Assembly: GCA_020050475.1 (NCBI GenBank)
Contig: JAGVKP010000034.1
Location: 1-18,892 of the forward strand
Reading direction: 5' to 3'
From: Candidatus Babeliales bacterium
Lineage (GTDB): Bacteria; Babelota; Babeliae; Babelales; JACPOV01
Length of the DNA: 18,892 bases
The notes under the pieces were generated by a model. It did no database searches. It had not been told where the DNA came from and saw only the letters and a program-made list of their open reading frames with translations. Position numbers and translations under genes: made by a program. Shown here piece after piece: positions 1 through 6,641 of this stretch. Each line of letters opens with the position of its first letter. Positions within the stretch are counted from its first letter, which is position 1.

Positions 1-2
1 AA

Positions 3-371
3 GATGCGGTGCACATCAATTCGTTTTTGGCATTTGAAAAGACTTTTAATCGCGGTATCTCGTGGGGTTTTTTTGGCCAATCCAGTTGGCATGTTTCGTT
101 AATTATCACCTGCGCGGTTGCTTTTTTTTGTTTAATATTATTTGCGTATAGTTGGGTGCGTTTTAAAGCAGGGCAATCAATTATTGCAGAGGTGCTCGTG
201 CTTTCAGGGGGCTTGAGTAATTTGGCAGATCGCCTCATTTATTGTGGAGTCATTGATTTCATTGCGGTTACGGTTGGCGGTTGGCAATTTCCGGTATTTA
301 ATATTGCCGATTGCGCGATTGTCATCGGTGCGTTTTTTATGCTGTATCAAGGTTTTAGTGAGGCAGCATGA
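3..371 (+). CDS. lspA: Lipoprotein signal peptidase II, 5'-truncated
   Basis: This is the C-terminal part of prolipoprotein signal peptidase, the inner-membrane aspartyl protease that cleaves the signal peptide of lipidated prolipoproteins. The reading frame is open to the window edge, so the true start lies upstream; an internal GTG at 9 is not a credible start because the N-terminal helix would be missing. Visible family features are the NRGISWGFF stretch (matching the NxGxAF region), then GGLSNLADRL with the first catalytic Asp near 228-230, VIDFI, and FNIADCAI with the second catalytic Asp near 309-311. Hydrophobic segments lie between these motifs as expected. The TGA stop overlaps the pgpA ATG (ATGA at 368-371), so the two genes are probably translationally coupled. 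A lipoprotein with an unusual lipobox is encoded downstream at 1541. Confidence 0.93.
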   Translation, partial: DAVHINSFLAFEKTFNRGISWGFFGQSSWHVSLIITCAVAFFCLILFAYSWVRFKAGQSIIAEVLVLSGGLSNLADRLIYCGVIDFIAVTVGGWQFPVFNIADCAIVIGAFFMLYQGFSEAA

Positions 372-799
372 GTATATTAGCACAAAGAATTGTCACGCTT
401 GCAAAGATCGGTTATTTGCCCGCTTCAGGAACACTTGCAACACTCATTACGATACCGTTTGTCTGCCTCATCACTCTATTAAAGCTTAATTATCTTTGGT
501 GTCTTTCTTTTTGCATCGTCGCCTCTTTTTTGATTTTACACAGCAGTCTGCCGTGGTTTGAACGCCATGATCCGCGCGAAGTGGTAATCGACGAAGTGAT
601 CGGATGCCTCATAACTTTTTATGGTGTCACGTGCTCATTTAAAACGATGGTGCTTGGGTTTGTAATTTTTCGGCTTTTGGATATCTTTAAGCCATTTTTT
701 ATCGGGTGGTGCGAGCGCATGCCCGGTGTATGGGGGATTATGCTTGATGATATCTGCGCCGGTATATGCGCAAATATTTTGTTACGATATTTTTTGTAA
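368..799 (+). CDS. pgpA: Phosphatidylglycerophosphatase A
   Basis: PgpA removes the terminal phosphate of phosphatidylglycerophosphate to give phosphatidylglycerol, at the inner membrane. The 143-residue product is slightly shorter than typical PgpA (about 150-170) but carries the family signatures: GYLPASGT near residues 15-22, DPREVVIDEVIG at 68-79, FRLLDIFKP at 101-109 and GIMLDDICAG at 123-132, with hydrophobic helices between them. The start overlaps the lspA stop by four bases, and comF begins one base after the stop, so lspA-pgpA-comF look co-transcribed. Together with gpsA at the other end of the window it supplies anionic phospholipid synthesis. Confidence 0.95.
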   Translation: MSILAQRIVTLAKIGYLPASGTLATLITIPFVCLITLLKLNYLWCLSFCIVASFLILHSSLPWFERHDPREVVIDEVIGCLITFYGVTCSFKTMVLGFVIFRLLDIFKPFFIGWCERMPGVWGIMLDDICAGICANILLRYFL

Positions 800-800
800 A

Positions 801-1466
801 ATGCTTACCAAATTCAGCTCATTTATTCATCAATTAAAACAGTTGGCAATACCGCCGCACTGTATTCAGTGTGGGATCTTTTACATCGACCCCAAAAAAT
901 TTTGGTGTGTTGAATGTGAGCAATTACTGCGGGCCGTTGTCTCAGTTCAGCTTTCAATTACTGCAAACAAGCAGATGCCAGTTTTTGCAGTTGGTGCGTA
1001 TCATGAGCCACTTAAACAGCTGATCATTGCCAAAAGTTGGAGTCATCGCACGGCGAGCGCCTCACTTGGGGAACTCATTTGGATGCGAACACCGGTGAGC
1101 ATTCTCGAATTTGATTATATTGTTCCGGTACCGCTTCATTGGCGCCGCTATGCTTGGCGGGGATACAATCAAGCTGAAGTTATTGCGCAGAAAATCGCGG
1201 CAAAAAGTGGCAAGCCGGTCATCTCGCTCATTAAAAGAGTTAAACATTCGCCGTTTCAATCTTCGTTGGCTATTGATCAACGAGCTGCCAACGTTGCCGA
1301 TGTTTTTGCTCTTGCTTTGAACGATCAAAAGTTTACAGGCGCCCGTTTTTTGCTTGTTGATGATTTAATGACTACCGGGGCTACCTTGCAGCGCTGTGCG
1401 CAGGTGATTATTCGTCATACAAAAGCTGAAGCGATATATGCTGTGGTTGCGGCACGAGCTTGTTGA
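801..1466 (+). CDS. comF: ComF-family phosphoribosyltransferase-like protein
   Basis: This is a ComF/amidophosphoribosyltransferase-like protein of 221 residues. ComF is linked to DNA uptake in competent bacteria, although homologues are kept in many bacteria with no known competence. The N-terminus has a zinc-finger-like set of four cysteines (C21, C24, C36, C39). The middle carries PVPLHWRRYAWRGYNQAE (about residues 109-126), and RVKHSPFQSSL is near 146-156. The PRPP-binding loop is LLVDDLMTTGAT at 184-195. The frame is open upstream to 726, but that would overlap pgpA by 74 bases; the ATG at 801 places the first zinc cysteines where the family has them and sits one base after the pgpA stop. 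No other competence gene is visible in the window. Confidence 0.92.
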   Translation: MLTKFSSFIHQLKQLAIPPHCIQCGIFYIDPKKFWCVECEQLLRAVVSVQLSITANKQMPVFAVGAYHEPLKQLIIAKSWSHRTASASLGELIWMRTPVSILEFDYIVPVPLHWRRYAWRGYNQAEVIAQKIAAKSGKPVISLIKRVKHSPFQSSLAIDQRAANVADVFALALNDQKFTGARFLLVDDLMTTGATLQRCAQVIIRHTKAEAIYAVVAARAC

Positions 1467-1540
1467 TTTTGCAACCGGCTTTGAACTGTGGTACGCTACT
1501 CGAATAAAAAAATATGTTCAAAAGAAAGGACACTGTAAAA

Positions 1541-2590
1541 ATGCGTATTTCTCGATCAATCCAAGGGGCCATGGTAGTTTCCTTGTTAGTTATTTTGCCA
1601 CAATGTGATCTTTTTAAAAAAACGGAAAAGGCTGATCGCGCACAAGTTGCCGATAGTTCCGGTGCAATGGCTGATACCCAATCTGGTGGAGAAGTACTTT
1701 TAACCATTGATGGCCATCCGCGCATAACGGTTGACCGGTTTGAAAGCTACATGAATACCGTGCTTGATGCGCAGCCTCAGCTCAAGCAACTCATCAATCT
1801 AATGCCAGAAGCTGAGACGGAACTTTTCAAAAGCATGGCTAATGAAGAGCTTTTGCAAGCATGGATAGCGAAAAATGGTATCGATCAGGGTGCCGGCTAT
1901 AAAAAGGATCTTCAGATGATCCAGGATTTTGGCAAGCGCCAGTTGGCTATCAAGTATTTCCAAGAACAGCATCCAGCAAAAATTTCTGAAGCTGAGGTGC
2001 GCAAATATTATGATGAAAATAAAAAAACGACGCCGGAGCTTATGACCTCTCGTGGCGGTATATCTGCTATGCTGCTGAGCTTTGAAAAGCCAGATGAAGC
2101 GGAAAACTTCTTTGCGCTGGTTAAAGACGGCAAGAACGATTTTGTCGCAAAAGCTCGCGAGGCGAAACTGCCAGCTAAAGAGCTCAAAGAAGTGACCGAA
2201 ATGAGTTACGAAGTTGAAGGGCCGGTGCGTGATGCGTTAGTCGCGATGACCAAGTTCCCTGCGACCCAGATGATCAAAGGGAAAGATAAGACGTACGTCG
2301 TCAAAGCGACTGCCAAGAAAGAGCCACAATATGTGCCGTTTGAACAGATCAAGCAGCGCCTTGAAGGCTTTTTGCAGCAGCAAAAGATGGCTGAACTGTT
2401 CACCGCTGAGTTAGAAAAACTCAAAAATGAGTTCAAAATGGTTGAAAATAAAGATTATTTTGATCGACGTAAAAAAAGCAAAGAAGAGCAGATGAACAAA
2501 ATGATGGAAAGCCAAGGCCAAATGCAAGGAAGCAACGACCCACAGCAACCGGTCATGGCTAATGCACCAGCAGCCATTCAAGGGGCTTAA
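1541..2590 (+). CDS. PpiC/SurA/PrsA-type foldase, probable lipoprotein
   Basis: This is a 349-residue exported folding factor of the SurA/PrsA peptidyl-prolyl isomerase group. The start at 1541 is preferred over an in-frame ATG at 1514 because AGAAAGGA (1523-1530) lies about ten bases ahead of it and nothing similar precedes 1514. The N-terminus has basic residues, a hydrophobic core and then Cys22 in VILPQC, followed by a charged linker; this looks like a lipoprotein signal, although Gln at -1 is atypical. SurA_N-like helices follow, then SEAEVRKYYDENK, a motif common in PrsA and SurA, and a divergent parvulin-like region ending in YVPFEQIKQRLEGFLQQQK. The last 35 or so residues are Met/Gln/Asn-rich and probably disordered. 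Isomerase activity is not certain. The gene ends before a clear hairpin terminator. Confidence 0.8.
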   Translation: MRISRSIQGAMVVSLLVILPQCDLFKKTEKADRAQVADSSGAMADTQSGGEVLLTIDGHPRITVDRFESYMNTVLDAQPQLKQLINLMPEAETELFKSMANEELLQAWIAKNGIDQGAGYKKDLQMIQDFGKRQLAIKYFQEQHPAKISEAEVRKYYDENKKTTPELMTSRGGISAMLLSFEKPDEAENFFALVKDGKNDFVAKAREAKLPAKELKEVTEMSYEVEGPVRDALVAMTKFPATQMIKGKDKTYVVKATAKKEPQYVPFEQIKQRLEGFLQQQKMAELFTAELEKLKNEFKMVENKDYFDRRKKSKEEQMNKMMESQGQMQGSNDPQQPVMANAPAAIQGA

Positions 2591-2630
2591 AGCATCTTGC
2601 GATTTAAAGCAAAAAAGGTAATCTAACTTC

Positions 2631-2657
2631 AAAGGGGCATCTGAACGATGCCCTTTT
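2631..2657 (+). terminator. Rho-independent-type hairpin terminator
   Basis: An 11-base-pair stem (2631-2641 with 2647-2657, one G-T pair) closes a five-base loop TGAAC. It has a GC-rich core GGGCATC/GATGCCC, and the 3' arm ends in TTTT. It lies 41 bases after the first foldase gene and 27 bases before the next gene, so it should end or attenuate transcription between the two paralogous folding factors. The matching A-rich 5' side gives it some potential on the other strand too. Confidence 0.75.
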
Positions 2658-2684
2658 GAGTTTCTGGTTAAAATAGAGATACTT

Positions 2685-3620
2685 ATGAATCGATCCATTT
2701 ATCTTCTGCTTTTGATAATTTTCCCTCTTCGTGCCGGATTAGCGAGTATAAAAAATGAACAAATTGGCCCACGCATAGCGCTTGATGGTATTGCCTGTAC
2801 GGTAAATGGACCGGAGCGGAGCTGTATATTTTGCCATTCTGATCGCTATAAGCAGCCGCTGATGCCCGTTGGTATACGCCCGGGTGAGGACGCTTTGGAA
2901 TCTTTTGCTTTTAATGAACTCATGTATCAAGATTGGGTTCAGATTATGGAACGGCAAAAAATGGATCCGTTTGATAATGCAATTGTTAACAGTTATATCG
3001 ACGGTTTGTGCCGCCAAAATAATTGGTCGATGAGCGATCTTGAAAAAATTCTTGCAAAATCGGGGTACACGCTGCAGGCCGGTATCAAAGAGCTGAAAAA
3101 AATGTACGCGATAAACTATATGTATGAAATGAAGCTGCAGACGATTGTCATACCTGAAGTTGAGATCGTTGCCTACTATGAAAAAAACCCGACCTACAAA
3201 GATGCGCGCCTTCAGGTTCAACGTACTTTTATTCCATTTAAAAATTCATTGGCACGGGACGAATTTAAAAAGCAGATAGATCTTTTTGTACAAACTGCAA
3301 AAGGGATGGCGGTTGAGTGGGAAACGCCTTTTTGGCTTGAACAAAGCGAGGCGGCAGAACATCTGCAGGCACTTTTTGCGTGCAAAGTTGGCACAATAAG
3401 CGACCCGCTTCCTGTTGCCGGTGGGTATGAACTGTTTAGAGTCGTAGCGCTTAAAAAACGAACATTAGTTTCGCTCAAAAAACGGTACAACCAGATTATT
3501 GCGCAACTGCGCCAGCAAAAAGCGCAGGAGATGCTCGGCAGCTATAAAAAGAAACTTTTTGATTCTGCTTCTATTGTCTACTTTAAGACCGATGGCCAAG
3601 AGCCGCTCGTAGCTTCCTAA
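2685..3620 (+). CDS. SurA-like periplasmic chaperone / peptidyl-prolyl isomerase
   Basis: This 311-residue protein has a Sec-type signal peptide (basic start, hydrophobic core to about residue 20) and no lipobox, so it should be periplasmic. The region IVNSYIDGLCRQNNWSMSDL and the helix after it align well by eye with the SurA N-terminal chaperone domain (compare the AIANIAKQNNMTLDQM region of E. coli SurA). Then comes PEVEIVAYYEKNP, and a degenerate parvulin-like domain with KVGTISDPLPVAGGYELFRV near the C-terminus. An insert near the N-terminus carries C38, C47 and C50, with CIFCH forming a CxxCH motif, which is unusual for SurA. No strong ribosome-binding site is visible. The stop abuts the stop of sbcD on the other strand. 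Its likely role is escorting outer-membrane proteins such as the barrels encoded at 6642 and 12617. Confidence 0.8.
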   Translation: MNRSIYLLLLIIFPLRAGLASIKNEQIGPRIALDGIACTVNGPERSCIFCHSDRYKQPLMPVGIRPGEDALESFAFNELMYQDWVQIMERQKMDPFDNAIVNSYIDGLCRQNNWSMSDLEKILAKSGYTLQAGIKELKKMYAINYMYEMKLQTIVIPEVEIVAYYEKNPTYKDARLQVQRTFIPFKNSLARDEFKKQIDLFVQTAKGMAVEWETPFWLEQSEAAEHLQALFACKVGTISDPLPVAGGYELFRVVALKKRTLVSLKKRYNQIIAQLRQQKAQEMLGSYKKKLFDSASIVYFKTDGQEPLVAS

Positions 3621-4871
3621 TTATATTTTCGATTCTTCATAGAGTTCGTGACTTAAAAGCTCGCTATGCAGATCGAGTGCTTTTTGGATCAACCGGTCTT
3701 TTTGATTTTGGTATTCAGGCTTGGTTTGAAAATAAAGCTCCAGCAGTGTCGGCAAATCCATATCAATTTTGAGTGAGCTGCGCCGCTCACGCTTTTTTGT
3801 TTCATGGACTGGGATAATTCCCACTACATATAAGGCATCTTGACAAGCTTTTTGGATTGCCGATAGATCGACCGTATCTTTTACCGATGCTGGTACGTAG
3901 TATACGATTTTGATGATCGCATCGGTAATCTGTCTTTTTTTTAGAGCAGTAATAATTTGTGTCGTCTGGTCTTCCTGTTCATTCAGCTGAACGTCAATTT
4001 GTATAAAAGGGCGTGTCGGAATCTCAATAAATTCATAGCGCGCTTCACCTTTTTTTTCGATTTTGACATCGCAAAAGCCTTTAATGTCGTTGCGCTCACC
4101 AAAATCTATTTTTTCAGGAGAGCCGGAATAGACAAGGGGTGGATAGCCATGAGCATTCAGATTTTGATGCCGATGCAAATGCCCCAGTCCGACGTAATCG
4201 AATGGCGGACGCGCTAATTGCGAAGGCAAAAAGAGTGGATCATTTCCGTACACCGCCCGTTTTTCAGAGCCGGAAAAAATGCCTGAGCTAACGGTTAAAT
4301 GCGCCGTCAGGATCGAAATATATTCAGGATTAATAGTGGTAATCAAATGATCAAGAATGCTAATGGTTGATTGCGCTATATAATCTGTAAGTTGTGTTGC
4401 CGATTTAAACATATGCTGCTGACTTGCAGCTATGGAAGCTCGACTGGGCCAGGGAAGGCCGACAATGTTTACGGGACCATTTTTGGTTTGCAATACCAAA
4501 GCGCGCGGTTTTGCAATGACATGAAAACCCTCGAGTGGTAGATCATTAAGAAGGTCGAGCGTGTTTGCTTTTCCAAAACTGAGCGGATTGTCATGATTGC
4601 CCACCACGATTACTAATGGAATGCCTGCTTGTTGCAAACGCAAAAAACATTTGAATAAAAGTCGCTGCTGTGTCGGCGTTGGATTGGTTGTTTTATACGC
4701 ATCTCCGGCAAAAAGAAAAAAATCGACTTTTTTTTCGAGCGCATAATCGATGCAAAAGGTGAGCGCGCGTTCAAAATCAAGTAAGCGCGAATGAATGCCA
4801 GTCTGCGGATCGATAACGCCATAATTTTCGACACCAAAATGAATATCAGCAGTGTGTATAAATCGTATCAT
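3621..4871 (-). CDS. sbcD: DNA exonuclease/endonuclease subunit SbcD (Mre11-like)
   Basis: This 416-residue metallophosphoesterase is the nuclease subunit of the SbcCD (Mre11-Rad50-like) complex, which cleaves DNA hairpins and blocked ends. All metal-binding motifs are visible: HTADIHFG (D9, H11), FAGDAYK (D57), GNHDNP (N92, H93), ILTAHLTVSSGIFSGSEK (H191), and VGLGHLHRHQ (H231, H233). YSGSPEKIDFGE after these is typical of SbcD, as is the C-terminal capping region. The ATG overlaps the glmU stop by ATGA, so it is probably translated from the glmU message. The ATPase partner sbcC, usually next downstream, is not here: the gene runs directly into the convergent SurA-like gene with no spacer. 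Confidence 0.93.
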   Translation of the reverse strand: MIRFIHTADIHFGVENYGVIDPQTGIHSRLLDFERALTFCIDYALEKKVDFFLFAGDAYKTTNPTPTQQRLLFKCFLRLQQAGIPLVIVVGNHDNPLSFGKANTLDLLNDLPLEGFHVIAKPRALVLQTKNGPVNIVGLPWPSRASIAASQQHMFKSATQLTDYIAQSTISILDHLITTINPEYISILTAHLTVSSGIFSGSEKRAVYGNDPLFLPSQLARPPFDYVGLGHLHRHQNLNAHGYPPLVYSGSPEKIDFGERNDIKGFCDVKIEKKGEARYEFIEIPTRPFIQIDVQLNEQEDQTTQIITALKKRQITDAIIKIVYYVPASVKDTVDLSAIQKACQDALYVVGIIPVHETKKRERRSSLKIDMDLPTLLELYFQTKPEYQNQKDRLIQKALDLHSELLSHELYEESKI

Positions 4872-6343
4872 GTCGCGTCGGTTAGAGTTGAATCATGGTG
4901 TGTTTTTAATGCACCAATGAATGAAAGAGGCGGTTCATTTTTTTTTGCAGTTTGCTCCTGGTGAGCTTGCGCAAATTTATGGCGCAGCTTGCTAGCATAT
5001 CCTTCCTTATTAACCTGATATGCGCGACCTATTGCTAATGCGTCATCAGGTACCGATTGCGTAATAACCGAGCCGGCGGCCGTATAGGCATTTTTTCCGA
5101 TGGTAAGGGGAGCAACAAGTGTCGTATTACTTCCAATATACGCATTGTCCTGAATGGTCGTGGTATTTTTGCTGATGCCATTATGATTACAAGTGATGGT
5201 TCCAGCTCCAATATTTACCTTACTGCCGATCAGTGCATCGCCAAGATAGCTCAGATGCTTTGCTTTACTTTCGCGGGCCATGCGTGTCGCTTTAAGTTCC
5301 ACGAAATTGCCGATCGTTGTTTCTTGTTCAAGATGCGTGCGATTACGAAGATGAGCAAAGGGCCCGACAGAACTTTTTGATTCGATAGTAGAATCATTGA
5401 TGACCGAATGAGAAAAAACAGTGACATTATCACCAAGCTGTGAATTGTTGATAATTGAAAATGGTTCAATACTACAGTTTTGTCCGATAGTGCTGCCATT
5501 AATAATGTGAGCGCCGTAGCTAATAGTGGTTCCTTTGCCAATCGTAACGTTGACATCCAGATGAACCGCTTGCGCAGCAAAAAAGCGAACTCCTTGGTTC
5601 ATAAAATGACAAATAAGCTCTGAGCGTTTTATCTGTTCAGCAATCCAAAGTTCTTTGAGGGTATTGATGCCGCGTATCTGGTCAAACGGAGCGACGACCG
5701 TTTCAATACGCAACTGATTATCGCTTGCAAGGGCTATTAAATCTGTCAGGTAATATTCATTGCTTGCATTATTGCTGCTCAGCTTCATCAAATGTTGTTC
5801 TAAAAACGATCGTTTAAAAATATAGATGCCGGCATTAATACAGCAATCATGCTGTTCAGTTGATTTGAAATCTTTAGCCTCTACGATTTTAATACTATTC
5901 TCATTTTGAATGACTCTTCCATAACCTAACTCTGCTTGATTTTCCGCATGCGCTATAGTGAATGTTCCGGTAGCGTCAGTAGATAGATGCTTATGTATGA
6001 GCTGTGTGAGTAATGATGCTGGAATAAGGGGCATATCAGCATTTAAAACGAGAATATGATCGGCTGTCCAAAGTTCTTTTGAAGATGCCAGTGCATGACC
6101 TGTTCCTTTCTGCTCACCCTGCAGCGCAAAAGAAACTTTGTGATGCGCTGAGACCGTTTTTTTGATCGCATCTGCTTCATGGCCAACGACGATAGTTGTT
6201 TCTAATGCCAAAGATTCTAGTAGTTGCGTGGTAAAAAGAATCATCGCTTGTCCGCATACTGGCTCAAGCAATTTTGTACGTCCCGTGTTGAATCGCGTCG
6301 ATTTGCCGGCGGCTAAAACAACCGCTTCTAGTGATGGTTTCAT
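4868..6343 (-). CDS. glmU: Bifunctional GlcNAc-1-P uridylyltransferase / GlcN-1-P acetyltransferase
   Basis: GlmU acetylates glucosamine-1-phosphate and uridylylates the product to UDP-GlcNAc, the cytosolic precursor of peptidoglycan and lipid A. The start at 6343 is set by a strong AAGGAGG five bases upstream; an in-frame ATG at 6367 lies ahead of that site. The uridylyltransferase domain shows LAAGKSTRF (10-18), GEQKGTGHA (76-84), NADMP (101-105) and the CINAGIYIF and NNASNEYYLTDL regions. The left-handed beta-helix acetyltransferase domain shows hexapeptide repeats, RNRT, GNFVELK, AKHLSYLGD with the catalytic His at 363, and GAGTITCNHNG. At 491 residues it is about 35 longer than E. coli GlmU (456); the extra is a Lys/Gln/Thr-rich tail after residue 455. 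sbcD overlaps its stop. Confidence 0.96.
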   Translation of the reverse strand: MKPSLEAVVLAAGKSTRFNTGRTKLLEPVCGQAMILFTTQLLESLALETTIVVGHEADAIKKTVSAHHKVSFALQGEQKGTGHALASSKELWTADHILVLNADMPLIPASLLTQLIHKHLSTDATGTFTIAHAENQAELGYGRVIQNENSIKIVEAKDFKSTEQHDCCINAGIYIFKRSFLEQHLMKLSSNNASNEYYLTDLIALASDNQLRIETVVAPFDQIRGINTLKELWIAEQIKRSELICHFMNQGVRFFAAQAVHLDVNVTIGKGTTISYGAHIINGSTIGQNCSIEPFSIINNSQLGDNVTVFSHSVINDSTIESKSSVGPFAHLRNRTHLEQETTIGNFVELKATRMARESKAKHLSYLGDALIGSKVNIGAGTITCNHNGISKNTTTIQDNAYIGSNTTLVAPLTIGKNAYTAAGSVITQSVPDDALAIGRAYQVNKEGYASKLRHKFAQAHQEQTAKKNEPPLSFIGALKTHHDSTLTDAT

Positions 6344-6346
6344 GTA

Positions 6347-6355
6347 CCCCTCCTT
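6347..6355 (-). promoter_or_regulatory. Strong ribosome-binding site deciding the glmU start
   Basis: Read on the minus strand, AAGGAGGGG lies just ahead of the ATG at 6343, with the AAGGAGG core five bases away. It lies inside the eight-codon extension that a start at 6367 would need, so it favours 6343. Confidence 0.8.
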
Positions 6356-6419
6356 TATAAAGCGCACATTGATTTCATGGACATGCTACGATTTTGACTG
6401 ATTTGAAAACATATGAAAG

Positions 6420-6447
6420 CTTAAACATCGCGATGTAATCTTGTCAA
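6420..6447 (-). promoter_or_regulatory. Putative sigma70-type promoter for glmU-sbcD
   Basis: On the minus strand a consensus -35 TTGACA (6447-6442) is followed after 16 bases by TTTAAG (6425-6420), a four-of-six match to the -10 consensus. This would leave a leader of roughly 70 bases before glmU. A perfect 12-base palindrome occupies the spacer and touches the -10 element, which would suit an operator. It is supported by sequence match only. Confidence 0.4.
6425..6436. repeat. Perfect 12-base palindrome (possible operator)
   Basis: ACATCGCGATGT is its own reverse complement and lies between the proposed -35 and -10 elements of glmU. By simple arithmetic a few perfect 12-base palindromes are expected by chance in a window of this size, so only its position makes it notable. 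Confidence 0.35.
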
Positions 6448-6489
6448 TTTTAGTGCGACTCATAGCGCGTTCGTGACGCGATAAATCAC

Positions 6490-6517
6490 TTTAAAAAAAA
6501 GAAGAATCAGTTATGAT
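6490..6517 (+). promoter_or_regulatory. Putative promoter for the outer-membrane protein-mreB unit
   Basis: TTTAAA (6490-6495) and TATGAT (6512-6517) are separated by 16 bases, with four and five of six consensus matches. This would leave a leader of about 120 bases before the ATG at 6642. The A/T-rich surroundings make chance matches easy. Confidence 0.3.
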
Positions 6518-6641
6518 AGAGCACAAACGTGATAAAAAAAACATAATTAAAAAGACAAAAAGTTAAGAGCAGTTTTTTCATAGCAAGCCTTGCTTATTTT
6601 GTCGGCATTTTGCATCAAAAAAAAATCGGGATGGTAGCCGT

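Larger units (their letters stand above)
6344..6641. other. Divergent intergenic region between glmU and an outer-membrane protein gene
   Basis: This 298-base spacer, the longest in the window, separates two divergent genes. It holds the minus-strand promoter candidate and 12-base palindrome described separately, a short inverted repeat CGCGT/ACGCG at 6466-6480, and a plus-strand promoter candidate TTTAAA-N16-TATGAT at 6490-6517. The rest is A/T-rich with long A runs. No open reading frame, tRNA or structured RNA was recognised in it. Confidence 0.5.

Noticed and set aside
726..800. ComF starting at 726 inside pgpA
   Set aside because: This would add about 25 residues that match nothing in the family; the ATG at 801 directly follows the pgpA stop.
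1467..1540. Promoter for the foldase lipoprotein
   Set aside because: TTGAAC at 1481-1486 is a fair -35, but no convincing -10 lies at 15-19 bases; the gene may be read from the lspA transcript.
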